Assembly: GCF_024213555.1 (NCBI RefSeq)
Contig: NZ_JANAVO010000005.1
Location: forward strand, 124,001-188,000
Direction of reading: 5' to 3'
Length of the DNA: 64,000 nt
DNA from: Allokutzneria sp. A3M-2-11 16
GTDB taxonomy: Bacteria > Actinomycetota > Actinomycetes > Mycobacteriales > Pseudonocardiaceae
Shown: positions 35,523 through 45,402 of the stretch, in pieces
How positions within the stretch are numbered: position 1 is the first letter of the stretch
Layout of the letters: each line of letters starts with the position of its first letter
Made by a program: the position numbers and the translations under genes
Notes under the pieces: model-generated
Seen by the model: only the letters and a program-made list of their open reading frames with translations
Database searches by the model: none
Told to the model about the DNA's origin: nothing

Positions 35523-36053
35523 TTACTCGCCGACCATCCCGTCAGCGAACTCCCGCAACACATCCAGGTGCCCCACGTGGCGAGCCGTCTCCTGCGTGAC
35601 ATGCGCCAGCACCCACCGCACCGTCCGATCCCCACCGACCTCGCGCAACGCCAGATCGTCCGCGCCCAGCCCCTCCAGCGCCTTCTCCGAACGCACCCAC
35701 TCCTCCTGGTACGCCGCCAGCACAGCCTCCGGAGTGTCAGCGGGGGAGAGCCGGAACTCCGCGGTCTCGTCCTCCGAATCCCACAGCAACGGCACGTCCA
35801 GCCCACCGCCGACGCGAGACAACCAGAACCGCTCGACGGCGGTCAGGTGCTTCACCACGCCCAGCAAACTCATCAACGGCGACGTCGGCCACGGCGTCGC
35901 CGCGGCCTGCTCCGGGCTCACTCCAAGCACCTTGTTCACCGCCGTGGCCCGCAAGAACGCCAGGAACTCCCACTGCAACCGCAGCTCGTCCCTGGCCAGC
36001 TCCTTCGGCCACGATCGGGCAACACCGTCGAGCCCCCACACCTCATTCGCCAT
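35523..36053 (-). CDS. DinB-superfamily protein (DUF664)
   Basis: The 176-residue protein has the DUF664/DinB four-helix bundle: LLGVVKHLTAVERFWL (first His), then VLAHVTQETARHVGHLDVLRE with two further His residues. These three His groups typically bind a metal, and relatives include mycothiol-dependent or thiol transferases. It stands between a pseudogene and the SnoaL-like gene, reading away from the latter. Function unknown beyond the fold; a mycothiol-linked reaction is plausible because actinobacteria use this fold with mycothiol. Confidence 0.82.
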   Translation of the reverse strand: MANEVWGLDGVARSWPKELARDELRLQWEFLAFLRATAVNKVLGVSPEQAAATPWPTSPLMSLLGVVKHLTAVERFWLSRVGGGLDVPLLWDSEDETAEFRLSPADTPEAVLAAYQEEWVRSEKALEGLGADDLALREVGGDRTVRWVLAHVTQETARHVGHLDVLREFADGMVGE

Positions 36054-36086
36054 TCCCGGACCCTAGTCACGCCTACAGTCGGTGGT

Positions 36087-36539
36087 ATGACAGATGACCT
36101 GGCCGACCGGCTCGACCGCGTCGAGAGCGAGCTGGCCATCCAGCGGCTCGTCCACGAGTACTGCCACGGCGCCGACAAGCAGGACCTCCAGCGCTTCACC
36201 GCCATCTGGCACTCCGACGCCGTCTGGGCACCGAACCTCGGACACCAGCTCAACGGCATCGACGCCATCCGCGCGGGCATCAAAGCCGAATGGCAGAAGT
36301 ACCAGCAGATGCACCACTGGACCGCCAACCACGTCATCACCCTCGACGGCGACCGCGCCAGCGGCGAGGCCGACACCGAGTTCTCCGTCCAGTTCCCCGA
36401 CGGCTCCTGGGTCCGCGGCGGCGGCACCTACCGCGACGTCTACACCCGCCGCGACGGCATCTGGCGCATCACCTACCGCGAGGTGTCCACGTCCTTCGAC
36501 ATCGACCGCCTCCCGGCAGGCGCCAGCTCACCCGCCTGA
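36087..36539 (+). CDS. SnoaL-like/NTF2-like protein
   Basis: The 150-residue protein is an NTF2-like cone fold of the SnoaL_4 type: LAIQRLVHEYCHGADKQDLQRFTAIWHSDAVW at the N-terminus, the MHHWTANHVITLDGDRASG strand pair and YRDVYTRRDGIWRITYREV at the end. The Tyr, Asp and His residues expected in the pocket of scytalone-dehydratase-like enzymes are present. ATG 36087 fits the family start. The 3' end overlaps the truncated TetR gene by 12 bases. Substrate unknown, perhaps an aromatic polyketide or steroid. Confidence 0.8.
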   Translation: MTDDLADRLDRVESELAIQRLVHEYCHGADKQDLQRFTAIWHSDAVWAPNLGHQLNGIDAIRAGIKAEWQKYQQMHHWTANHVITLDGDRASGEADTEFSVQFPDGSWVRGGGTYRDVYTRRDGIWRITYREVSTSFDIDRLPAGASSPA

Positions 36540-36870
36540 CGCCCGCAACCCGGCGCTGAGCACCGCGAACAACCGCTCGGCCCGCTCCGGGGTCACCTCG
36601 CCCAGCGACGCGTCGTGCAACCCGGCGAGCACCCCCTTCACCAGCACCACCACATCCGCCGTCTCAAGCTCGGCACGCACCGCGCCCGCCCGCTGAGCGC
36701 TCCGCAGGAGCTCACCCAGCACCGCGTACAGCTCCTCGCGCACCGCGCTCGGCACCGCGATCGCGTCCGAGAGGTCCCGCTTGGCGACGGCCTGCGCTCC
36801 GAGCCGCGCCAGGAACCCGAAGAAGGCGGCGCCGGGATCCGCCGCCCCGGCCCGCTCCCGGGGGAGCGCC
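36528..36870 (-). pseudogene. TetR regulator lacking its DNA-binding domain
   Basis: From the residues ADPGAAFFGFLARLGAQAV onward the minus-strand frame matches a TetR C-terminal ligand domain, ending LFAVLSAGLRASGG. No helix-turn-helix precedes it: upstream the sequence belongs, on the other strand, to a SnoaL-like gene. The 5' two fifths of the gene are gone. It cannot bind DNA as a normal TetR protein. Confidence 0.7.
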
Positions 36871-37020
36871 CGCAACGAGCCGTACACGTTCACCGCGCTG
36901 GGCTTCCTGCGCATCCGCGACGGCAAGATCGTCCGCTACGACGACTACATGGACCCCATCGCGCTGGCCCGCCTCCTCGGCCGCACCGACGACCTGATCG
37001 CGGCGTTGTCCGCTGCCTAG
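36865..37020 (+). pseudogene. 3' fragment of a second SnoaL-like gene
   Basis: The plus strand reads FTALGFLRIRDGKIVRYDDY followed by MDPIALARLLGRT to a stop at 37020, the typical last 50 residues of a SnoaL-like ketosteroid-isomerase-fold protein. The 5' part is missing and abuts the truncated TetR gene head to head. One deletion seems to have removed the shared promoter region and both 5' ends of a divergent gene pair. Confidence 0.68.
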
Positions 37021-37932
37021 GACCCATGTTCTGACGAAACACCAGGACGACGCCTGGCGCTGACAGGTGAGCCCAGGTGGGGAAGTGGTTCCCGCAAGGG
37101 CGTCCGCAACGACACGCATGAATTTCTTCGCAACACTCCCTGCCTCCGTGAAAGCGCTCGGCGTATCGAGGCTTGACGATTCGCTCGACGACTGCCGTTC
37201 ACGGTGTTCTAGCAGGTCCTGACATGGTTTCGCCCAATAACCATCAACCCCGGTTTGGTGGATAATTACTGTTATCCACCAAACTCGGATGGGGCTTGGC
37301 CGATTCTGGCACTCCACTCGGGGAGCGGGCAATGCGATTACCCGTTCCCATTGGACAGCGAAGGCATGGCCTAACCAGGCACACATGCGTCACTGTGACG
37401 AAAAGAGGGAAGGTGGCTGGACGCCGGAAGACGACCCTTCGGGGGCCTCCCTGTGCGCTTGGGGACGACTCGACGCACCAGTGAGCACTTGAAGATGCGC
37501 GTCGTCGCGCAACGCGCACATGGAACGCCGCCCGGCGCAGTGTGCGCATTGCGCGAACACCGCCTTGAAGCTCCTCTTGATCAGCAACGAAGCAGCTCGG
37601 CAAAACGCCGATAATCTACATTATGTCAACCTGGCGCTCGGGACACTCCCCTCCGCAGGTATCCGCACACGGAGTGCGGGCCGTGGCTGCTGGCGATCTT
37701 CCGTGCGCTCCTCGACCGCCCCAGGTGGCGGCGACCCGACGAGTCGAGCCCGGGGTGAACGCCCGCTCCCCGTGATCTGCTTGATCAACAAGTCGCCGGA
37801 GGCGCGGGTCTCCCCCCGCGTACTGAGCGGGCGAGAACGTTCCCAACCGTGATCGGAACGAACCTGGACGCTGATCATGGTTCGGGATGATCGATGGTCC
37901 GGGGCACCACGATTTGGTCGGAGGCGATCACC
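37021..37932. other. Long AT-richer noncoding region with inverted repeats
   Basis: About 0.9 kb without a convincing gene. It holds a perfect 13 bp inverted repeat (37253-37284), an ATAATCTACATTAT palindrome (37611-37624) and several GCGC-rich short repeats near 37500-37550. A 62-codon plus-strand frame from 37296 contains VTVTKRGKVAG, reminiscent of the end of a Phd/YefM antitoxin, but nothing else supports it. Base composition is visibly lower in GC than the surroundings, suggesting foreign or regulatory DNA. Confidence 0.5.
37253..37284. promoter_or_regulatory. Perfect 13 bp inverted repeat
   Basis: GTTTGGTGGATAA is followed by TTACTG and the exact reverse complement TTATCCACCAAAC. No T tract or nearby stop codon makes a terminator attractive, and the AT-rich centre suits a repressor operator or a recombination site. 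The regulated gene is unclear; the next clear plus-strand gene starts 650 bases downstream. Confidence 0.55.
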
Positions 37933-39123
37933 GTGGACGAGGACGAGTACGTGGAGCGGGTCGGCGCGGTGGGGCGGGCGTTCAGCCCGGCGGCCCCGAT
38001 CACCGACCGGGATCTGTTCGCGGGCCGGAAGTCACAGTTGCGCACGTTGACCAGTGTCGCGGCACAGCGGGGGCAGCACGCGTTGATCTACGGGGAGCGC
38101 GGGGTCGGCAAGACGTCGCTGGCGCGGGTGACGCAGAACCTGCTACCGGATTCGGTGGTGGCGCCGTACTACGTGTGCAATTCCGAGGACAGCTTCAAGT
38201 CGATCTGGACCGGGGTGTTCGAGCAGATCCCGATCCTGACGCAGGAGGCGCGGATGGGCTTCGGCCGGTCGGCGCGGCACGTGTTGCAGTCGGGGACGGA
38301 GTTGTTGCCGGGGCGGGTAACGCCGCACTCGGTGGTGCGAGTGCTGGCGATGCTGTGCGAGAGCGTGTCGATCGTGGTGCTGATCGACGAGTTCGACCGG
38401 CCGACGGACCAGCGGGTGCGGACGTTGATCGCGGACACGATCAAGATCCTGGCGGATCGGTCGATCGGGGCGACGGTGGTGCTGGTGGGTGTCGCGGACA
38501 CGGTGGACGAGTTGGTCAGTGAGCACGCGTCGATCCAGCGGTCGCTGGTGCAGGTGCAGATGCCGCGGATGACCGACGAGGAGCTGCGGGAGATCGTGCG
38601 GCGAGGCGTGCGGGCGGTGTCGATGGAGGCGCAGCCGAAGTTCGTGGACGCGGTGGCGGAGATGTCGCAGGGGCTGCCGCACTACACGCATCTGCTCGGG
38701 CAGTACGGGACAACGCGGGCGTTGGAGGCGGGCCGGTCGGTGGTGAAGCGGGCGGACTTCGAGGACGCGCTGACCGATGCGTTGGACGCGGCGTCGCAGA
38801 GCGTCCGGGAGCGGTACCACCGGGCGACGCAGAGCAATCGGGAGACGTTGTACAAGGAAGTGCTGTTGGCGTGCGCGGTGGCGGACAAGGACGATCTGGG
38901 GTCTTTCGGGGCACCTGATGTGCGGGAGAAGCTGCGGCAGATCACCGGGAAGGCGTATGACATCCCGGCGTTCGCGGTGCATTTGAAGAACTTCTCGTCG
39001 GAGGGGGCGCGGGGTGGGATCCTGCAGCGGATCGGCTCGTCGCGGCGTTTCCGCTACAGGTTCCGCGATCCCCTGTTGCCGCCCTACATCGTGATCAAGG
39101 GGCGGATCGAGCGATTGGTCTAG
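37933..39123 (+). CDS. Stand-alone AAA/STAND-like ATPase with C-terminal winged helix
   Basis: The 396-residue protein opens with a helix and the FAGRKSQLRTLTSV motif, then Walker A GERGVGKTSLARV (about residues 54-60), Walker B VVLIDEFDRP (about 149-156), a sensor I region VVLVGVADTVDEL, and a lid with GLPHYTHLLGQYG (sensor II-like). The last 100 residues look like a winged-helix domain. The order recalls ORC1/Cdc6-like and MNS/STAND ATPases. GTG 37933 lies 8 bases after GGAGG; an ATG at 37894 lacks a good site. It stands alone behind 0.9 kb of AT-richer DNA. Role unknown; DNA-linked switch or defence ATPase possible. Confidence 0.72.
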   Translation: MDEDEYVERVGAVGRAFSPAAPITDRDLFAGRKSQLRTLTSVAAQRGQHALIYGERGVGKTSLARVTQNLLPDSVVAPYYVCNSEDSFKSIWTGVFEQIPILTQEARMGFGRSARHVLQSGTELLPGRVTPHSVVRVLAMLCESVSIVVLIDEFDRPTDQRVRTLIADTIKILADRSIGATVVLVGVADTVDELVSEHASIQRSLVQVQMPRMTDEELREIVRRGVRAVSMEAQPKFVDAVAEMSQGLPHYTHLLGQYGTTRALEAGRSVVKRADFEDALTDALDAASQSVRERYHRATQSNRETLYKEVLLACAVADKDDLGSFGAPDVREKLRQITGKAYDIPAFAVHLKNFSSEGARGGILQRIGSSRRFRYRFRDPLLPPYIVIKGRIERLV

Positions 39124-39143
39124 CGCGGTGGCCGGGTTCGGCC

Positions 39144-39262
39144 GTCTTCAAGTACGCCGAACCCCCGCTCCCACGGTCTCAAACGGCCCCCAACCCCGTC
39201 ACCGCCCGAGGGTTGGGGGCGGTTTGAGACGTTTTGGGTGGGGGTTGGGTGTACTTGAAGAC
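39144..39262. repeat. Nested double-hairpin repeat, copy 2
   Basis: The outer arms GTCTTCAAGTAC (39144-39155) and GTACTTGAAGAC (39251-39262) are exact complements. The inner stem (39176-39197 with 39209-39230, starting GTCTCAAACGG) pairs over 22 bases with two mismatches. It lies between the ATPase and the convergent PrmC-like gene, 20 bases after the ATPase stop. The inner stem shares almost no sequence with copy 1, yet keeps pairing. Confidence 0.82.
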
Positions 39263-39301
39263 GCCCCAACTGCGGTCAGGGGTGGATGGGGCGGGCGAGG
39301 T

Positions 39302-40066
39302 TCATCTCGTGCCGACCACGACGGTGGCGTCGAGGTCTTCGCTGTGGTGGATCTGGGGGTGGAATCCGTTGGTGGCGAAGGCTTTCGCGGTGTGGGATGC
39401 CTGGCGTTCGCTGGTTTCGATGAGCAGGTGTCCGCCGGGGGTGAGCCAGTCGGGTGCTTCGGCGGCGATGCGGCGGTGGAGGTCGAGGCCGTCGGTGCCG
39501 CCGTCGAGTGCGACGCGGGGTTCGTGGTCGCGGGCTTCGGGGGGCATGAGGGCGACGGCGTCGGTGGGCACGTAGGGGGCGTTGGCGACGATCACGTGGA
39601 CGCGGCCGCGGAGCGCGGTGGGGAGGGCGTCGTAGAGGTCGCCTTCGTGGACCTCTCCCCCGTGCTGGGTGATGTTGCGGTGGGCGCATTTCACGGCGGC
39701 GGGTTCGATGTCCGCGGCGTGGAGTTCGATGCGGGGTTCGATGGTGGCGAGTGCGGCTCCGACCGCGCCTGAGCCGCAGCAGAGGTCGACGACGACGGAG
39801 TGCGGGCGCAGCAGCGGTGCGGCGTGCTGGACGAGGAGTTCGGTGCGGCGGCGGGGTACGAAGACGCCGGGTTCGACGGCGACGCGCAGGCCCTGGAACT
39901 CGGCCCAGCCGAGGATGTGTTCGAGCGGGAGCCCTTCGACGCGCCGGTCGACCATGGCGTGGAGTTCGGTGTGGTCGCGCGCGGCGGTGCTGAGGAGTCG
40001 GGCTTCGTCTTCGGCGAAGACGCAGCCTGCGGCGCGGAGCCGGGTGATGATCGCGTGGAGTGACAT
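39302..40066 (-). CDS. PrmC-related protein-glutamine methyltransferase-like enzyme
   Basis: The 254-residue enzyme has an N-terminal helical domain (LHAIITRLRAAGCVFAEDEARLL), the interdomain GLPLEHILGWAEF and VFVPRRRTELLV segments of PrmC/HemK, SAM motif VVDLCCGSGAVGAAL and the catalytic loop VIVANAPYVPT. NAPY replaces the NPPY of true PrmC, as in the actinobacterial PrmC-related group whose substrate is not known. The ATG at 40066 follows a leader region with a possible short peptide (40113-40163). It converges on the ATPase across hairpin copy 2. Confidence 0.85.
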   Translation of the reverse strand: MSLHAIITRLRAAGCVFAEDEARLLSTAARDHTELHAMVDRRVEGLPLEHILGWAEFQGLRVAVEPGVFVPRRRTELLVQHAAPLLRPHSVVVDLCCGSGAVGAALATIEPRIELHAADIEPAAVKCAHRNITQHGGEVHEGDLYDALPTALRGRVHVIVANAPYVPTDAVALMPPEARDHEPRVALDGGTDGLDLHRRIAAEAPDWLTPGGHLLIETSERQASHTAKAFATNGFHPQIHHSEDLDATVVVGTR

Positions 40067-40112
40067 GCGGAGTGCCTTTCGCGGGTGACCCACGGGCGCT
40101 CTTTGGAGTCCC

Positions 40113-40163
40113 CTAGGCAGTGGTGGGGACGAAGGTGAGCGCCCGGCCTGCACGTGCGGACAT
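40113..40163 (-). CDS. Putative 16-residue leader peptide of the PrmC-like gene
   Basis: An ATG at 40163, preceded by a strong ribosome site (GGGAGGTG, 9 bases away), opens a frame MSARAGRALTFVPTTA ending in TAG at 40113. It stops 46 bases before the methyltransferase start. CGGGCGCTC inside the frame can pair with GAGCGCCCG downstream of it (9 bp), so ribosome position could change leader folding, as in attenuators. Evidence is from layout only; too short for comparison by eye. Confidence 0.5.
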   Translation of the reverse strand: MSARAGRALTFVPTTA

Positions 40164-40251
40164 GGGTTCCCACCTCCCTCGCGGGTTCCGGCGATCGGAC
40201 GGCGTCACCCTACCCGGGGCCGCCCCGAACGTGAGCGGGCACCGTCGTTTT

Positions 40252-40302
40252 CCCGTTTCGTACTCATAGCGGGTTTCGGGGCCGCTATGAGTACGAAACG
40301 GG
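40252..40302. repeat. Palindromic element, copy D (short, 51 bp)
   Basis: This copy keeps the CCCGTTTCGTACTC outer arms but is shorter, with perfectly complementary 21-base arms and a 9-base centre. It lies between the PrmC-like leader and the convergent end of the TetR gene at 40350. It appears to be a collapsed or symmetrised form of the 63 bp element. Confidence 0.8.
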
Positions 40303-40349
40303 GTTGGGCGGCTTCGCGGATGTTCGGGGTGGCGGAGTGGAGTGCCTGG

Positions 40350-40937
40350 TCAGGGCGCGCGGAGTGCGGTGAGCATGCGGGTGAGGGCGGCCATGGTGGC
40401 GTCGCGGTCGGCTTCGGTGTCGTCGGACTGGGCGAGCCAGAGCGCGGCCTCGTTCATGGCGCCGGAGAGCAGGCGGGCCAGGGGTTCGACGGGTTGGCGC
40501 GGGATGGTGCCGGTGTCGACGAGGGTGTGCAGGGCGTCGGCGAGGTGGCGGGCGGAGGACTGGTCGTCGAGGGTGCGCCACTCGTTCCAGCCGAGGACGG
40601 CGGGGCCGTCGATGAGCATGATCTGCTGGACTTCGGGGTCGGTGCCCGCGTCGAGGAAGGCGCGGCAGCCTTCGACGAGCTGGGTCCAGGGGTCGGGGTG
40701 GGCGTCGGCGGCCTGGTGGACGCGCTCCCCCACCTCGTCCTGGATGCGGGCGAGGACGTGCCGGAAGAGGGCGGCTTTGCTGCTGAAGTGGTGGTAGAGG
40801 GCTCCTTTGGTGACGCCCGCGGCCTGGGCGATGGTCTCCAGGCCGACGTTGGGGTAGCCGTGTTCGGCGAACAGGCGCCGGGCGGTGGTGTGCAGGGCCG
40901 CGGTGGTCTGTTCGCGTTGCTGCTGTTTGGTGGCCAT
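40350..40937 (-). CDS. TetR-family repressor
   Basis: The protein (195 residues from ATG 40937; an ATG at 40958 would add seven) has a TetR HTH at residues 6-52 ([21 protein letters not shown]) and a helical effector domain with [28 protein letters not shown], the common TetR_C pattern. It diverges from the VOC gene; two palindromes of the form ACCGAC-GTCGGT lie in the gap and are its likely operators. It probably represses the VOC gene and itself. Confidence 0.87.
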   Translation of the reverse strand: MATKQQQREQTTAALHTTARRLFAEHGYPNVGLETIAQAAGVTKGALYHHFSSKAALFRHVLARIQDEVGERVHQAADAHPDPWTQLVEGCRAFLDAGTDPEVQQIMLIDGPAVLGWNEWRTLDDQSSARHLADALHTLVDTGTIPRQPVEPLARLLSGAMNEAALWLAQSDDTEADRDATMAALTRMLTALRAP

Positions 40938-40951
40938 GGTGGGCGCCCCCG

Positions 40952-41007
40952 TTGACATACCGTCGGTCGGTTTCCTAGGGTCCACAATACATACCGACGG
41001 TCGGTAT
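40952..41007 (+). promoter_or_regulatory. VOC promoter with a TetR operator inside the spacer and a second downstream
   Basis: TTGACA (40952-40957) and TAGGGT (40976-40981) are 18 bases apart. A palindrome-like site with ACCGTCGGTCGGT fills the spacer (about 40957-40973), and a 17 bp near-perfect palindrome ATACCGACGGTCGGTAT lies just downstream (40991-41007). The two copies fit cooperative TetR repression of the plus-strand gene. Confidence 0.75.
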
Positions 41008-41028
41008 CCTCAACAGGAGGCGCACGCC

Positions 41029-41448
41029 ATGGCTCTGACCAGCATGTATCCCGTGATCATGACGACGAAGGTGGCCGAGACGCGGGACTTCTACGTGACC
41101 AACTTCGGGTTCGACGTGACCTTCGAGGCGGACTGGTACGTCAGCCTCCGGCTCGGCGCGTACGAGCTGGCGGTGCTCGACCCGACGCACCCGACGATCC
41201 CCGCGGGCTACGGCGCACCGGTGGCGGGACTGCTGCTGAACTTCGAGGTCGATGACGTGGACGCGGAGTACGAACGCCTGGTCGCCGGCGCGGGCCTGCC
41301 GGTGGCGTTGCCGTTGCGCAGCGAGGAGTTCGGGCAGCGGCACTTCATCGTCGCCGACCCCAACGGCGTGCTGGTCGACGTGATCACCCCGATCCCGCCG
41401 ACCGGTGAGTTCGTCGAGCAGTACACCGAGGAGGCTCTCCCCCGCTGA
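41029..41448 (+). CDS. VOC-family (glyoxalase/bleomycin-resistance-like) protein
   Basis: The 139-residue protein is a single-chain VOC fold with two beta-alpha-beta-beta-beta modules: [23 protein letters not shown] and [14 protein letters not shown], ending [14 protein letters not shown]. The His and Glu metal ligands of glyoxalase I are only partly present, so it may be a drug-binding or dioxygenase-like member. AGGAGG precedes the ATG at 41029. Controlled by the divergent TetR gene with clear operators; a detoxification role is likely. Confidence 0.85.
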   Translation: MALTSMYPVIMTTKVAETRDFYVTNFGFDVTFEADWYVSLRLGAYELAVLDPTHPTIPAGYGAPVAGLLLNFEVDDVDAEYERLVAGAGLPVALPLRSEEFGQRHFIVADPNGVLVDVITPIPPTGEFVEQYTEEALPR

Positions 41449-41467
41449 GGAGATCTAGGGTGCGGGA

Positions 41468-43966
<2,499 letters not shown>

Positions 43967-43974
43967 GAGGAGCG

Positions 43975-44733
43975 TTGTACGGGTTCGTGGGAGCAGGTGA
44001 GCTCACGGCGGCCATCGTGGAGGGGCTCAGCACGGACGTCGCTGAGCCTCCCGCGGTGTTCCTCTCGCCGCGCAGCCACAGTGTCGGGCAGGAGCTGGCG
44101 AGCCGGTTTCCGAACGTGCGCGTGTGCCAGAGCAACCAGGACGTGCTCGACAACGCGTTGACGATCGTGCTCGCGGTGCGCCCGCCGATCGTTCAGGAAG
44201 TGTTGAAGGACCTGGTGTTTCGGCCGGAGCATGTGGTGCTCAGCGCGCCGTCCGGTGTGCGGCTGGAGCAGCTGTCCGAGTGGGTCGCGCCAGCCGGACA
44301 GGTCGTGCGCGTCATTCCGTTGCCTCAAGCGGCGCGGAAGCAGAGCCTGACGGTGACCTACCCGGACAACGCGGTCGCGCGTGAGCTGTTCGACCGCGTG
44401 GGTGGTGTCCTGGTGCCGAGCGACGAATCGACGTTGGAGGTGTTCAGCGCGGCCACGGCCACCTTCGCCGCGCATCTGGACTACCTCACGACGATCGCGG
44501 ACTGGTTGGCCGAACACGGTGTGGCAGCGGAGGCCGCGACCGCCTACATGACGCACGTCTTCGGTCAGCTGGGGCAGTCCTTGGCACAGCACACGGGTCC
44601 GCTCGCGGAGCTGACCGGCAAGCACATGACGCCGGGTGGGCTCAACGAGCAGTTCATGACCGATCTGCGGCGCGACGGCGTGCCGGACCTGGTGCGCCGT
44701 GCCCTGGACCGAGTGCTGGCGAGGCTGCGTTGA
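43975..44733 (+). CDS. Pyrroline-5-carboxylate reductase-like oxidoreductase
   Basis: The 252-residue protein has the ProC fold: N-terminal FVGAGELTAAIVEGL Rossmann fingerprint, VLAVRPPIVQEVLKDL, and the C-terminal dimerisation helices with GLNEQFMTDL in place of GGTTxxG-type GGLNE. It may reduce pyrroline-5-carboxylate or a related cyclic imine with NAD(P)H. The start is TTG 43975, 4 bases after AGGAGG, because the Rossmann strand begins immediately. It ends in TTGA, coupled to the next gene. Exact substrate is not certain since the canonical C-terminal motif is altered. Confidence 0.78.
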   Translation: MYGFVGAGELTAAIVEGLSTDVAEPPAVFLSPRSHSVGQELASRFPNVRVCQSNQDVLDNALTIVLAVRPPIVQEVLKDLVFRPEHVVLSAPSGVRLEQLSEWVAPAGQVVRVIPLPQAARKQSLTVTYPDNAVARELFDRVGGVLVPSDESTLEVFSAATATFAAHLDYLTTIADWLAEHGVAAEAATAYMTHVFGQLGQSLAQHTGPLAELTGKHMTPGGLNEQFMTDLRRDGVPDLVRRALDRVLARLR

Positions 44734-45362
44734 TCAGGGAGAACTTCGTGGCCGCTGCGCGCTCGGCGGCGGATCTTCTGCGTGAGCCCGCGGTGGCCGC
44801 GGCGTGGGCTCGGCCGAGCGCGTTGCCGGAGTTCAGCGTCGGCGGTCTCGCCGGGCACCTCGCGTTCCAGGTGCTGGCCATCCCCGCGATCCTGGCCGCG
44901 CCGATCCCCGATGAGCCCGTGGTGCCGTTGCTGGAGCACTACGCGCGGGTGCGGTGGATCGGCGCCGACTTGGATGACCAGATCAGCGTCCGCATCCGCG
45001 ACGGAGGCGATCAGGAAGCGGCCGAAGGACACGCGGCTCTGTCCGAGCGTTTGGACGCGGTGATCGCCGAGCTGCCGGACAGCCTCGCGGCGGCGGCGAA
45101 CCGGCCGGTGCGGATCTCCCTGTGGGGCCCGTGGTCGCTGCTACTCGACGACATGCTGATCACGCGCATGATGGAGCTCGCCGTGCACTCCGATGATCTC
45201 GCCGTGAGCGTGGGGCTCCCGACGCCGGAACTCCCCCACGGTGTCATCGAGCCGGTGACCGATCTGCTCACGCGATTGGCCGTGCGCCGCCACGGGCAGA
45301 CGGCCGTGCTGCGGGCGTTGAGCCGTTCCGAGCGTGCGCCGGGGAACATCGCCGCGTTCTGA
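44730..45362 (+). CDS. Mycothiol-dependent maleylpyruvate isomerase-like (DinB) protein
   Basis: The 210-residue protein has the mycothiol maleylpyruvate isomerase N-terminal layout: ENFVAAARSAADLL, SVGGLAGHLAFQVLAI (first His) and, later, LLDDMLITRMMELAVHSDDLAVSVGL with further His and Asp ligands. Such DinB-fold proteins bind a metal and often mycothiol. It starts with TTG at 44730 overlapping the upstream stop by four bases, so three genes pepN-proC-like-this are probably one operon. Substrate unknown. Confidence 0.8.
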   Translation: MIRENFVAAARSAADLLREPAVAAAWARPSALPEFSVGGLAGHLAFQVLAIPAILAAPIPDEPVVPLLEHYARVRWIGADLDDQISVRIRDGGDQEAAEGHAALSERLDAVIAELPDSLAAAANRPVRISLWGPWSLLLDDMLITRMMELAVHSDDLAVSVGLPTPELPHGVIEPVTDLLTRLAVRRHGQTAVLRALSRSERAPGNIAAF

Positions 45363-45364
45363 GC

Positions 45365-45395
45365 TTGACCTCAACCTGAGTTGAGTTTCTAGCGT
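45365..45395 (+). promoter_or_regulatory. MerR-type promoter with 19-base spacer
   Basis: TTGACC (45365-45370) and TAGCGT (45390-45395) are separated by 19 bases, longer than the normal 17, and the spacer contains the palindrome CTCAAC-CTGA-GTTGAG (45370-45385). This is the signature of promoters activated by MerR-family proteins, which untwist the long spacer. The predicted transcript would start at or within a few bases of the ATG at 45403, so the mRNA is probably leaderless. No merR gene is in the window. Confidence 0.72.
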
Positions 45396-45402
45396 GGTCG
45401 GC

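Noticed and set aside
37296-37484. Small antitoxin-like frame with VTVTKRGKVAG
   Set aside because: Only this short string recalls Phd/YefM antitoxins; there is no HTH, no toxin gene nearby and no good start signal.
37244-37603. 119-codon minus-strand frame in the AT-richer region
   Set aside because: No convincing ribosome site, Cys/Arg/Ser-rich composition and no resemblance to a family.
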